Origin: Takakia lepidozioides
Taxonomy: Eukaryota; Streptophyta; Takakiopsida; Takakiales; Takakiaceae
NCBI GenBank assembly: GCA_030704615.1
Contig: CM060733.1
Coordinates: 54,870,001 to 54,934,000 of the forward strand
Direction: 5' to 3'
DNA: 64,000 bases
Position numbers and translations under genes: made by a program. The notes under the pieces were generated by a model, which was not told the DNA's origin, searched no databases, and was given only the letters and a program-made list of their open reading frames with translations. Below are positions 48,861 through 60,108 of this stretch, piece after piece. How positions within the stretch are numbered: the stretch's first letter is position 1; each line of letters begins with the position of its first letter.

Positions 48861-49499
48861 GAGGACAAACAATTGGCATCAAGGCTGATTTGCTTCCTCA
48901 TGTGTCTGTTCATATTCCACTGTGCAATGACGCAATGGCGTGAGCGCGCGAGCGTACGCTCACGCCAGATGACGTGGCGTGAGCGTCATGTCAACATGCT
49001 GATGTGGCGGCAAATGATGATGTGGCACCGTCCGTCATCTGCCATGTCAGCATTAACATGCGCCGCCTATAACTGAGGATGGTCCTATGACCGTGGAATT
49101 AATGCAGGGAATCTTGCCTAAATAGAATCAAGACTACCATGAGGCCTACAATTGTAGCATCCAACATTGTGCAATTACAAATGCTTGTTTCACTTTTACA
49201 ATTACGAGGACGAGAAAATATCCTCACAAAGTGTGCGCCATAGAGGCTGCCACGGGAAGACCTTCCTCCCTCCTCAAATAACAATGAGAGTTAGGATTAT
49301 CTTCAAAAGATGATTGTAGTGCATAGCGACAGCAAGACATGTAGACTTCGAACGGTGCAATGACAATTGTGCTTTTAAAAGTTGTCACTCAGAGCTCACT
49401 CCGTATAGTTGGAGGCCATATCATTGCACCGCCGACGAATTGATGTGAATTACACATTTCAAATCATGGTCGTCCACATACCACATTGCATAGTTGATG

Positions 49500-50572
49500 C
49501 TACCCATGTGTTGTATCCCGCTGCAATAGAGTATCGACCTCGTTGAAACTCATAGTGGCCTGGTGAATGAAGTTGTCACGTTTGGGATCGCAAACCATCC
49601 TCTTCAAAAATATAAAATACAAATGTTTGCAGGGTATGAATTTACCTCTCTTGCCCAAACTGGTTGATAGCATATTCACAAAATCAGGACATGTGCAATT
49701 GGGGAAATTGGAAACCGTGATGTCGTAGGTCCTGTCATGAACAGCAGATGTGGAAGTGATGATTGTGAATACCCGACCATATCCTGGATCGGGTACTTCT
49801 GTGGTGCTTCCAACACGAGCTTGGAGCATTCTTGCGGACTCTACTTTGCCAAAGTGTTCAACGGTTGGAGGGAAACGCCGAACGAGCTTTCCATCTCGTT
49901 TGGTTGGCCACAAGTCAGGATTTGCCGGGGGACCCGGGAGGACGCAGAAGTAGTAGCACATGCATGGAGTTGGGGTTGTCTCGCAAGGGAAAAGCCTGCC
50001 TCCTCCAGCATTTCAATCTCCTGAAATCTGAGATGTGTTCCCACCTTCACGGGCCAAACGGTTGGAGGAGATGGCTTCATCACTACGGAAGGACACACAG
50101 TTCCATGCACACATCTGGCACAATCATCTGCGCAGAACCAGAACTTGTGGTTCTTGGCTTCTGGTTGACCGTATGGACGCATCAAACCCGTGAAAATCGG
50201 AGCAGGAGTTCGGGCACCACCTTTGGATATAGATGAAGTGCACTTCTCGAAATTAGTTGCCCTGATCGCTGTACATTTCACACGAGACCCTACACTTGTG
50301 CGTTCTATGTACCAAACGTGGTCGGGGCATGCGGACTCAAGCACATCAAGGGGGTTGTTTTTCTCCTGCACCATTTCAGTGGCACTGTTTGATGCTGGAG
50401 CTTGCCGTCGTGTTGGAGGTTCCTCCACAATGGAGGTTCCGGACATGGAGCTGTACGTTGATACCTTGCTATCGCAGACCTTCAGTGTAAATCGGTTTAC
50501 TGATGTCTCCAGATTACAATTGAAGAATGAGCAGAGAATATGGCGGAGGAAGCTCAGACGACGACTGTGCAT
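49500..50572 (-). CDS. SWIM zinc-finger protein, Mutator-transposase-like C-terminal part, frame break inside
   Basis: The downstream frame (49961-49500) contains TYDITVSNFPNCTCPDF and then GKRGKFIPCKHLYFIFLK. This is a SWIM finger, CxCx19CxH, the DNA-binding module found after the DDE core in many MULE transposases. The upstream frame (50572-49841) carries a Cys-rich segment (FWFCADDCARCVHGTVCPS) and Pro-rich flanks. The two frames overlap at about 49841-49961, so a small intron or one indel must join them. No DDE core was seen upstream. It starts about 0.6 kb from the divergent ParB/methyltransferase-like gene and may be its transposon partner. Confidence 0.6.
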
Positions 50573-51295
50573 ATTCTGTTATTCCTTCCAGATATGCAGC
50601 CGTCCATTTTAATTACTTTTCTTGTGGGCCCAGTGGTCAGAGTATCCCTAGGAGCAATGTCGGAAGCTGTTAAACCGTTAATCAGAACCTCATCAATAAA
50701 CACAATAACAAGCCGACTTCCTGGAAGCATGCCACAGGATCTGAGGGTGGGATTGCAGATTAAGTAAATGTATCTTTATACTACTACCAATGATCATGCG
50801 GACCTAGAAAGTTCAAAATGTGAAACGAATGTGGGGTTGGCTAACAAGGATGACCGTGTATGATATCCCAAAATTTGTCATCAAACTCTCGTTCATTTAC
50901 ATATATTTGTCTAAGACTGTGCGCCAAGATTTCTGGGATTCACTGTTATTTTTAAATATTGAAACCGTTCTAATAAAGAACACGCCGTTTATTTTGGGTG
51001 ACACACGTCAGACATCGATAACTGAATACGAATAGATGTACACTAATTGCTGGCATGTGCACTAATAAGGGAATGACTATGTATAACGGTCACGCGAGAG
51101 GGAATCCGATGCTTCTAGAGACAAGCAACAACGCACGCAATCCCGCAAGAAATTGGGAGTCACTTCGTTTTTCTACTTTTCGCGCTTAGAGGGAGAGTGG
51201 TAGTCAAGCTGGAGAGGGTTCCTTCTACAATACGAAAGAGAAGAAAGTCTCTTTATTTTACTTCTCTTAGAGAGAGACGCAGAGCAAGAGAGCAA

Positions 51296-54200
51296 ATGAC
51301 GAGGCGTCGTTTGTTGGAGAACACAGGGCCAAGGCAGCAGGTGAACGCGGAGACTGATTCACAAGAGCAGACCGAGACTGAGGCAGCGGCTGTGACACAG
51401 TCGGCGATAACATTGCGCGTTGGAAACCAGCCTGTGGATGCAGAGATGACTCGCAGGGAAACTGAAGGAGGTGGAAGTACGAGGAACGTTGAACTGGGAG
51501 AAGGTCCAGAAACCCTAGAGCAAACAAAAATTCCAGCAGATGTGAGAGGGAAGAGGAAAGTTGCAGAAGGGGATCCAATTTCAAAACCTAAGAAGGCGCC
51601 AGTAAGTTTTCTCTAACTTACATTTCATTGTTGAAGATCTGCGTAGAGATTGAGTGGAATGTCCTAGAAAGGGATTGTCGCTACCGACCATCACCATGAA
51701 ACAACGGTGATTTGCTTTCTACTCCTCTGTTAAGGGTTTACATCACAATGTGTGGGTGACTGACGGTACCGTCATGCACTGTTGTTCAAATCATACAGTC
51801 TGTCTGATTGCCTTTCAAGCAGTCCTTCCTCTTCCCTTCTTTAGCAGGAACATGTGATTGAAGTCTACTGAATTGCGAGCGTCGTTAACGCCATTCGATT
51901 CTCCTCATGAGATTTATGTACCTATGTGTTTGAAGAGAGAGTGAGGGTCGGCATCATAATGTATTGCAATGCATTTTCTTTGTATGACGTTGAACAGATA
52001 GAGAAGTGGAAAGGCAGTACCGCCACTCAAAGATTTGAAGACCATACTGTAGATTCATGTAGAGTATCGATTGGAAAGTACTCTCGACATAGACAAGAAA
52101 CCGTGAATGCTTGCGACGGTAATCACAATGGAGTCAATCTGAATAATCTGCACTTACTGTCCGCCCTAAACTATACTGGATGTCGTTGCCGCCAATCACT
52201 TACACATATATGTCATTACACAACACCGATCCGGCAGATCCTTGTCTTTTGTGATTGTCGTCAGCGCCGTTCGCTCTCGCTCTCGCTTTTGTTTTGAATT
52301 CGGCAGGATCAGCTTTGCTTGTGTAGATGGTTCTGAATTTGTTTCACACCATTCATTGTGAGTTTCGTCGAGACAGAGTGATGGTCGTTACCGCCGTTCA
52401 CTATTTGCACATTACTCAGTCAGATTTGAATGGTATCGTGTAGAAAACTGTGAGGTCCAAGCCTACAGGATCAGAGGGGAAAGGATCTGGAGATGGGGAC
52501 GAGTCTGGAAAAAGCTCAGAGAATAACGATGAAGCAGATGAATCTGAAGTGCACTACCTTGACAAAGTGAAAGAACTCATGTCATTCCAGAAGGTAAACT
52601 CTCAGGAGGTTATAAGGGACATGCTCGTATCTGGAGGGCGTCTGGACATCCCTCTGTGCTGGATGATATCTATGCTTGTTGTGCGTCCACCTCCTACCCA
52701 TGACATAACAAAATTGGATAGTGATTTCGTGCATGGATACAGACTTGGTGCACAAGTTTTTTATGTGTCACTGACGGATATAAATGGGAAAAGCACATTA
52801 GTGTCTCCAGATATCAGTGATACCTGGGATGAGTGCTGGAAAGATGCCAATGAGGAGTTCGAGCTGGGCCTCATGATGGGAAAGAACACCCAACAATTCT
52901 GCAACCACATGTTCTACGTCTAGGACGGCAACCACCAATTGCTGGCATGGATGGGATACATCCAGAAACACCATGCGAAAGACAAAGACAAGCATGTTGT
53001 TGTGGAGACAATGGTTTTGGATCCAGGAAACGACATCGCTAGGCTTCTTACAGCTATGCACAACGTGAACAAGTAAGTCATCCTAGAGATTTCATTCCCT
53101 CTGTAGTGTCTTGTTAATCCCAAAAAAACAGTGTTAAGGAATGCAATGTTTCCAATGTTTTTGCAGATCGACAGAGAAATCGCATGTGACAACAAGCTTG
53201 GTCCACACACTATTCCGAATTCAGAGGATTGGTCTAATGAAGCTGGATGATTTTCGGACAGTACTCCCCCCTAATATAATCAAGAAGTGCGAAACAGGAA
53301 GAGCTGCAGGCACTTGGTATTCTTTGATTCGAGAGGCGTTTCTGGAGTACATGTATGCGGTAAGCCCGAGTTTGTACTCAGTTTACTTTTCGAATACATG
53401 TTTGTAGTCCCTTCGGTGCTAATCATTATTTGAATCAATGCAGCAAGAACTGGCAGAGGGAGTTGAGAAGGGAAAATCTGAATATTACCGCACTACACCA
53501 GAGGAACTAAGGACATCAAAGGGTGTGGAAGCAGCAATAAAAAATGAGTTTGAAATGCGAAGAACCAAATTGATGTCCGCCTTCGGAAAGCAGCTTAGAA
53601 TAATAGATCCTGGACTTGGTTCTGAGTTCCTTCAGCAGATCAAATCTCACTATGACAAGCATGTGCATCCGGAGATGCAGCAGGAGAAATTGCACCGGCT
53701 GGCCATATCCATGGTCGACCCACAAACAAAAATAAGGTGGCTGGAGATATGGAACTCAGATCAGACAGTAAAGGACTTGAATCAGTTCCCAAAGAGCACC
53801 ATACAGCCTGGCACAAATGTGGAAGGAATCAGTGATTTGGTGTTTGATAACTGGCTCCACAAGGCTACATTTTGGAGTCAGGTGTGTATTCAGATAAGCC
53901 GTTTTCTTTTCTTCAATTATGTGATGAGTATCTTATTTATACAATTTGCAGCTCGAAAAGCGCACCGTCATTGTGCTAGATCAGACTTTGAAGGACTTGA
54001 ACATTTCGATTGTTTCCCCTCCCCAAATGTCATTGGAGGCATACATAAGGAAGTGGAGAGGTCTCACCTGGAGATACTGTTTTTTCCGGGAGTTCTCCAA
54101 AGATGGTAACATTTTACGGTCCAACGACTTTGACAGTCAGGTTGGAGGAGAGTGGGCCATGATGCGAGTTGTGTACAGGTGCAATATCATACTGGAAACT

Positions 54201-55370
54201 CTACTGCACTTTTTGGGAAATAATTTGGCTTCATAAGGATTGTAATCATAGATCCAAATTGAATTGTCGTCTCCCTTCTGCTTGTGCTTTCATGATGAGT
54301 TTCAATGTTCTCTGCAGCTCCACTCTAGAAGAATCTGTCATGATCGACACCGATCATCACCGATTCGTGATAAAAATGATTGTTTTGTGCCTGAGTTTTG
54401 AATAGCCGATGTACACACTTCCACTATAGATTGTGTTTACCACACTAACCTGCTATCTTTGGTAGATGAGGATGTTCGAGGCGATCTGCCTGCGGAGGAT
54501 TCGCACCTCAAAGACACCATCCTCCATTCGCAGCTTTGAGATTTCTGACCAGGGTTGTTTCGTCAACCCCCCCTATGAGCCGCATGTCAATGACATTTTG
54601 TACAACTTCATGCAGTCCAGTCAGACTCTGAAGAGACCAGATGGCACTCCCTAGAGAGGTGCAAAGGAAAAATCCCCAACGTTCATGCAAATACTGCTGG
54701 AGTCATGCAGCCACCACTCTGCACGGGTGGTCGATCTTTCTGTGTCCACAGGTTCGTTCTCTCCCTTCCGAATTGATTTTCTTTCACCAATTCCATCTGC
54801 TTAAATCCCCCCCACCAAACTGTTCATGTCCTCCTGTCTGGTGCAGGAGCAACTTACCATGCATGCAAGGCAGGCGGAAGAAGCCTTTTTGGCATGGAGG
54901 GTGATTCTGACCTCTATAACACAGTGCTCCTCCCCCTTTTGTCTGACTCCACTTCAGGCACACAGACTGATCGGATTCAAATTCGAAATGATGACGATCC
55001 CGAAGATAAGCAGGTCGACAACGACTTTTCATGTGAGTAAGTGCTAAACCCACTTTAGGAGTCATACTCAATTTCTCAATAACATCAAAGTTACAGTAAT
55101 AACTTTTTCAGGTTGTCTTTCAGGAAAGGCAGCGGTGGATCTTCAGGAGATACAGTCATTTGTGGCGAGTCTGTTTCCGACAACCCCCTTTCCAATTTTC
55201 TGCTTCCTGATTATACCGAAGCAATGGCACTTCACGCGGCCGAGTCCCTATCCCCTGAATTTTTACTGCCCGGCTGTAGGTGTAGCCAGCGTAGATCCGG
55301 AGTTCTTAAATACTTAGACTTAGATGCAGAGGAAGTAGGGATACATTGTACTGACTCTGAGTCAGACTGA
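51296..55370 (+). pseudogene. ParB/amino-methyltransferase-like gene, copy A (eight exons, broken)
   Basis: Exons 51296-51601, 52444-53072, 53167-53359, 53444-53881, 53952-54178, 54466-54751, 54847-55036 and 55112-55370. All are GT-AG with agreeing phases except between exons 5 and 6, where phase 2 meets phase 0. There copy B has two extra exons, so a deletion is inferred. Exon 1 is charged and disordered. Exon 2 carries GRLDIPLCWMISMLVVRPPP and a ParB-like core, DGNHQLLAWMGYIQ (family pattern DGxHRxxAa). Exons 6-7 encode RVVDLSVSTG and then ATYHACKAGGRSLFGMEGD, the AdoMet-binding motif I of beta-class DNA amino-methyltransferases (VLDPFxGxGTTxxAAxxxGRxxxGxE). The DPPY-type catalytic block lies in the deleted part. 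In-frame TAGs at 52921 (between FYV and DGN, where a Trp is usual) and 54652 (Trp in copy B) confirm a pseudogene. Confidence 0.7.
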
Positions 55371-56150
55371 ACTATGTTCTTTTAATATTCTGTTTCATCC
55401 TCTTTGGAAAACGTTGAATCCCCTTCCTCCACCGTAGTTGTTCATTTGGAAAGAAAAATAATCAAAGAATCAACTACCATTTAAATTGCAATATGTATGA
55501 ATCCATCTCACAAACCTCCCTCACTCTTGTCATATCCATTGTGCTTTCATCTACAGTGTATTCATGCGTGCTCCATTCATGAATGTTTCCTTTGTTCAAC
55601 ATCCATTGTACTCTTTAATCCACCCCACAAACCTTCCACACTCATGTCATATACGTTGTGCATTCGTCTAAAGTTTTAGTCATGCATCTTCCTGTCATGA
55701 ATGTTTTTCATTGCTCAACATCCATTATACATTCATCCATTTGACTCTTATCCATCCCTCATTTATCCATCTACATTCATTTTTCACACTCATCCATCTG
55801 TTTATCATCCAATTGTACATTCATCCATCCTTTATTCATCTGTTGCTTTCAGGTGGGAATGACCACTGCCTTTTATTATGTCGTCCAGCTTGTTTCCACG
55901 GTAAAGGGTGCCAATCCGCGGGAATACACTCCACTTCTTCCTGGGCGCGTGGTGACGCGGTCTTCAAGTGTGATGACGTGGAGTGAGCCCCGTGATGTGG
56001 CATTGGCGCAAGGTGACGTGGCGTGAGTGCAGTTGCGCTCACGTGACCAGGCTCACGCCGAGGCATCCCTGTCCACTGTGGGGTACAGTTAGGAATTTGC
56101 ATCGAGTAACAGGCGAGTGTGTGCACCAAGCATGGTAGGAGGCCTATCCA
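55371..56150. other. 3' flank of copy A, CATCCA-rich repeats and insert edge
   Basis: A ~118-bp unit (CACAAACCT.CC.CACTC..GTCATAT) is repeated at about 55508 and 55626. CATCCATTT-rich sequence follows to about 55850, then the GTGACGTGGCGTGAG hairpin zone at the insert edge. Confidence 0.55.
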
Positions 56151-57333
56151 TTGGTGAGTGAGGGGAGTTCAGTGACATCACCTGGACCTCCTCAGTTAGC
56201 TCCTTTGGATACAGTGCCCATTACCTGGCAACCACCTGACTCAGGGATTTGTTTGCTAGACCTGTTTGGAGGCATGAGCACTGGTCTTGCAGGAGTGTTG
56301 CAAGCTGGGATTAAAGTACGCAAGTACTTGTATGTGGAGAAGGATGAGATAGCTCGGCGTATTTCTATGTGCCACATCGCCTTGCTCACACACCGGTATC
56401 CTGAGTTGTTGCCTCTCTCAGCAATTCAAGGGTATCAAAAGGCCTTGCCAGCAGACATTACCTTGTTGGGGGCGGATGATTTGGACCGGCATGGTGCCAT
56501 TGACTTGGTGATAGCTGGATGGTCTTGCCAAGGACACTCTCCCACAGGTCATGGGAACGGCTTGCATGATGCACGATCGCATTTGTTTTGGGAGATGTTG
56601 AGAGTGTTGCGTGACTTGCAGACGAGGCAAGTGCAACCTCTAGCCTATATCTTGGAGAATGTTCCTCTTATGGGGGATTCTCGGGCCAGGATTATGGCCA
56701 GTGTGCATCAGGTGTTAGATTGGATCGGCGGTGCTATTGGATGCAGCAGCGGTGGGATCACGAGCGCATCGACCTCAATTGTGGTGGACCAATCTTGCAC
56801 CACCAGAGCTGCTCAAGAGAGCATACGATTCCATTCAACGGCCACCCAATTTCACAGTTGAGGGCATTTTGGACCAAGGGAGGCAACCACAGAGGGTGCG
56901 ACATGATGACCGTCCACCTTTAGCAGTGGTAAATCGAGTGGGGCAGCCACGTGCGGCCTTGCCTACGCTCATGAGATTTCCCTTGTCTCATGCTTTTCGA
57001 GACAATGGTCCTGGGTTGATTTGGGACAGTGTGCTACTGCAATTGGTGGAGCCCAATGCAGATGAGCGAGAGCGGGCAATGGGATTTGCCACGGGCACTA
57101 CAGCTGTGCCAGCTCTGTCAGAGGCATCACGCCGACATGTGTTGGGTCAAACAATGGATCTAAATTGCTTGACATGGGTCATTGGCTTGTGCATGGCTGA
57201 GCAACGGAGGTTGCAGACAGTGGTGGATACTTCTGCACTCCTATGTGGTATTGTATCCCCTCTGCCAACCGGGACGGTTGAGGCAGTGAGTGGGGGCGAG
57301 CATAGGATCATGGGGTGCAAACACCCATGGTAG
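56151..57333 (+). pseudogene. C5-cytosine DNA methyltransferase domain within pol, one frameshift
   Basis: The first frame (to about 56725) gives motif I ICLLDLFGGMSTGLAGVLQA, motif IV region AIDLVIAGWSCQGHSPTGHG with the presumed catalytic Cys in WSCQ (most families have PCQ or PCN), and motif VI YILENVPLMGDSRARI. After a frame change near 56700-56730 the second frame (56731-57333) gives PGLIWD, then motif IX/X-like ERERAMGFATGTTAVPALSE and RRHVLGQTMDLNCLTWVIG. The target-recognition segment between VI and IX is short and resembles DNMT3/DRM-type enzymes more than MET1. All core motifs survive; only the frameshift and the TAG at 57331 break it. Its place upstream of RT in the same orientation shows it is a retrotransposon component. 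Confidence 0.85.
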
Positions 57334-58440
57334 ATGTGGGATAAGATGCGCAAAGAGAGAGTCATTGGATCTCTCAAGCAGCAGTATGAGGAGTGGGGAG
57401 AGCCATACATTGAGGATCAGTTGGAGGCCAAGGTGGCCAATATTTTTGAAGAGATTGAGAATGTTTCTTCCCCAGAGGATGTTCTCAAGGTGGCTATGGC
57501 AGAGCAAGTGGAGGCTACGCCACGGTTAGGGTGGGCGGATAAAGCCCAAGAGGTTGCTATCTAGCAACCAAAGGATGCGTCTCCTACTTCCAAGCCCGAT
57601 GTACCCAAGGTTGCAGTCACTGAGGACAATTGGGAACCAGTTGTTGGACCTACAGTCACCGGAGGAGAGAGACGGAGGATCCAGCGATTTCTAAGGGCTT
57701 ATAGAAATTGCTTTGCCTTCGGTTTGAAGGATTTGGGGAGTTTGAAGGGCCAGGAGATTTGTATTGATTTGGCAAGTGCGCCAATCTTTCGAAGGCCCTA
57801 CCGGTATAGTGACATGAAGAAGTTATTGATCCAGTCATGGACTATGGAGTTGTTTGAAGCTGGATTCGTGGAGTTGTCAGGCGGGATACTCTCGGCAACG
57901 GTGATGCCAGCTAAGAAGGATATCTATGGCAATTGGACAGTAAGAAGGATGTGTAGGGACTATCGTCCTGTGAACCGTCAGACTAAGTCCGATAGATATG
58001 CCATGCCAACTCCAGAGGAAATCTTTGATGCCATTGGGCATGCGAAGGTGTTTAGCACATTGGACTTGTGATCTGGTTACCACCAATTGCCAATCAAAGA
58101 GGCTGACAAACAAAAGACGACATTCTGGGGGATTGACCAACATGGGAAGGATTGCTTGTACCAATGGCATTTCCTACCGTTTGGGTTGAAGAATGCTCCT
58201 GCAGAGTTTCAGAGGGTTATGGATAGGATTCTCGCGGGGCTAGACTTTGCCCGGTGTTACATTGATGACATCATCGTCTTTAGTGCTATGGTTGAGGAGC
58301 ATGAGAGACACCTTCAGGTGGTGTTTGAGCGCTTGAGAGCGCATGGGTTGAAATTGCACCCTAGGAAGTGTAAGTTCTTCCACAACCAGATTGAGTATAC
58401 CTTGGAGGATTGGGTGTTCAAAAGACGAAGGTGGAGGCCA
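57334..58440 (+). pseudogene. Reverse transcriptase of the retrotransposon
   Basis: Domain blocks in order: PVNRQTKSDRYAMPTPEEIF, AKVFSTLDL then (TGA at 58069) SGYHQLPIKE, LPFGLKNAPAEFQRVMDRIL, and the catalytic YIDDIIVF (about 58258-58281). The end of the domain runs into a frameshift near 58410. Stops at 57562 (TAG) and 58069 (TGA) lie upstream of and within the domain. Confidence 0.85.
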
Positions 58441-59035
58441 TTGCACGCATTCCACGCCCCATAGATGTTAGCAGAGTTCGTGCTTTCATGGGGTTGACAA
58501 ACTACTATCGACGGTTTGTCAAGGGATTTAGCAGCATTGCAAAGGCTCTTACTAAGTTGACCAAGGTGGGTCAGGAGTGGCAGTGGGAGGAGGAGCAGGA
58601 GGAAGCCTTTGAGGAACTCAAGGCTCGATTGACTTCTACACCTATTCTGAGGCGGCCTATTCAGGGGCGGCCTTTCCAGCTACGTATAGATTGGAGTATG
58701 CTGGGGATTGGAGCAGTGCACACACAGATGGATGATGAGGGAAGAGAGTTCGTAGTGGCATATGCTAGCCGCTCAAACAATGATGCCGAGGCAAAGTATA
58801 GTTCCTATGAAGGGGAGTGTCTAGCTGCGGTATGGGCAGTGCACATTTCAAATGCTACCTCTATGGCGATCTCTTCACCCTTGTCACGGATCACCAACCA
58901 TTGAAGTGGTTGATGGAGTCAGATAAACTTACATGGAAGCTTGCACGGTGGGCACTTATGCTTCAAGAATACGACTGTGGTGCATCGAGCCGGTATTGTC
59001 AATCGGGATGCAGATGGATTGAGTCGTAATCCATG
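58410..59035 (+). pseudogene. RNase H region of the retrotransposon
   Basis: Reads VRAFMGLTNYYRRFVKGFSS (RT thumb) then FQLRIDWSMLGIGAVHTQ, VVAYASRSNNDAEAKYSSYE and GECLAAVWA, the Ty3/Gypsy RNase H pattern with the usual first Asp of DxSxxGxGA retained. A frame change near 58850 moves to LFTLVTDHQPLKWLM (the TDHxxL block), and a second near 58980 moves to HRAGIVNRDADGLSRNP. Confidence 0.8.
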
Positions 59036-59099
59036 CACAAGCGAGCATGATGATACTGGAGCTCGGTGGCATGGTGAGACGGATGAGGAGATGGTGCCA

Positions 59100-59690
59100 G
59101 GATGGCATGCATCTGCCTTTTTGTGCATCCTAGCAATGGGAGCTCAAGCTGGTCCATCCCATAGCATTGGTCATGTAGATGGTGTGCATGACGATCTGGA
59201 GATCAGTGAGGAGCTTGGAGGTGCTAAGGATGTACATGAAGATGCAACAGTGTTGGCCTACCTTCGTATTGGAGAGACAGCAGCCAATGTGACTGCTAAG
59301 GAGAGAGATCGGATCCTACAACGAGCCAAAAGGTTCAAGTGGGAGGGGACTCACCTACTCCGAGTATGGGAGGATGGACGAGTGAGGATTGTGCCTCATC
59401 CAACACAACGAGCGCGATTGGTACGCCATGCCCAAGGGGAGTTGGGACATTTTGGGGTGTGGCGCACTCATAGTTTGCTGCAAGGACAGTACTGGTGGCA
59501 TTGACTGACAAGGCAAGTGAGGGGGCTGCTTATGCATTCATAGATCGAGTGCTTAGCCAATTTGGTGCTCCAGCCGAGGTACTCACGGACCAGGGGAGAG
59601 AGTTCTTGGGGGAGTTTCAGGCTTTGTGTGAGCAAGCCTTGATAGATCACCGCAGGGGGATGCTTGCACGTGAGCCTGTGAGCCTGTGAG
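59100..59690 (+). pseudogene. Integrase remnant, internally deleted and 3'-truncated
   Basis: The zinc-binding end reads RHAQGELGHFGVWRTHSLLQ then GQYWWH*. This is followed abruptly by AYAFIDRVLSQFGAPAEVLT and DQGREFLGEFQALCEQALID. The Cys pair of the HHCC domain and the part with the first catalytic Asp are missing, a deletion of several hundred bp. Sequence homology ends about 59650-59690 at a hairpin (59658-59724), and neither the rest of integrase nor a 3' LTR follows. Confidence 0.75.
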
Positions 59691-60108
59691 CCTGGCTTCG
59701 CTCACGCTAAGTAAGCAAGCATCCACGTGTTCAGGCCCTAATACCGTGTTTTCCCCCTGGCTTCCCCTATTACCGCGGATCCTTATTTTTTATCCCTCTT
59801 CATTGCCCCCACATGAATATTCTTTCTAGCCGAGAACAATGGCAGGTTTGCGGATGGTTTATGATTGAGGTCATCCCTTTGGAATGAGGAGATTGCCCAC
59901 TAGAGAACTGAATATTAAAAGCAAACCCTTTTGTTTTGCAAAGCAGTACATTCATTCCAACCCACAAACATTTTTCAATTCCGGATTCCGAAGACCTACC
60001 CCAGGCAATCCCTAACTGTACTTACGGGAACGCGCAAAGAACTAGAAAAACAGTTTGGGGATGGAAGCAAAACCAAAACACAATTTATTGAGCCTCGGTA
60101 CTTGAACC
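59691..60108. other. Junction region right of the truncated integrase
   Basis: A GTGAGCCT triplicate (59670-59693) and an inverted repeat (GGATGCTTGC at 59658-59667, GCAAGCATCC at 59715-59724, with GTGAGC/GCTCAC inside) mark the junction. The rest is non-coding 3' flank of copy B. Confidence 0.6.

Larger units (their letters stand above)
48937..56059. mobile_element. ~7-kb nested insert between protease and methyltransferase
   Basis: Sequence foreign to an LTR element separates protease from methyltransferase. It holds a SWIM-finger ORF (minus) and a multi-exon ParB/methyltransferase-like gene (plus), back to back. Both edges show GGCGTGAG...CTCACGCC hairpins with nearby GACGTGGCGTGAG: 48937-48946 with 48957-48966, and 56020-56027 with 56052-56059. 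No long terminal inverted repeat or target duplication was confirmed, so the exact limits and transposon class are inference. Confidence 0.5.
46253..59690 (+). mobile_element. Decayed Gypsy-like LTR retrotransposon encoding a C5 methyltransferase
   Basis: Order on the plus strand: gag with two zinc knuckles, aspartic protease, [foreign insert about 48937-56059], C5-cytosine methyltransferase, reverse transcriptase, RNase H, integrase remnant. RT before RNase H and integrase fits the Ty3/Gypsy type. Stops (47165 TAG, about 47268 TGA, 57331 TAG, 57562 TAG, 58069 TGA), frameshifts and an internal integrase deletion make it non-functional. The 3' end is cut at about 59690. Methyltransferase-bearing LTR elements have, to my knowledge, been reported in charophyte algae and dinoflagellates. 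Confidence 0.8.
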
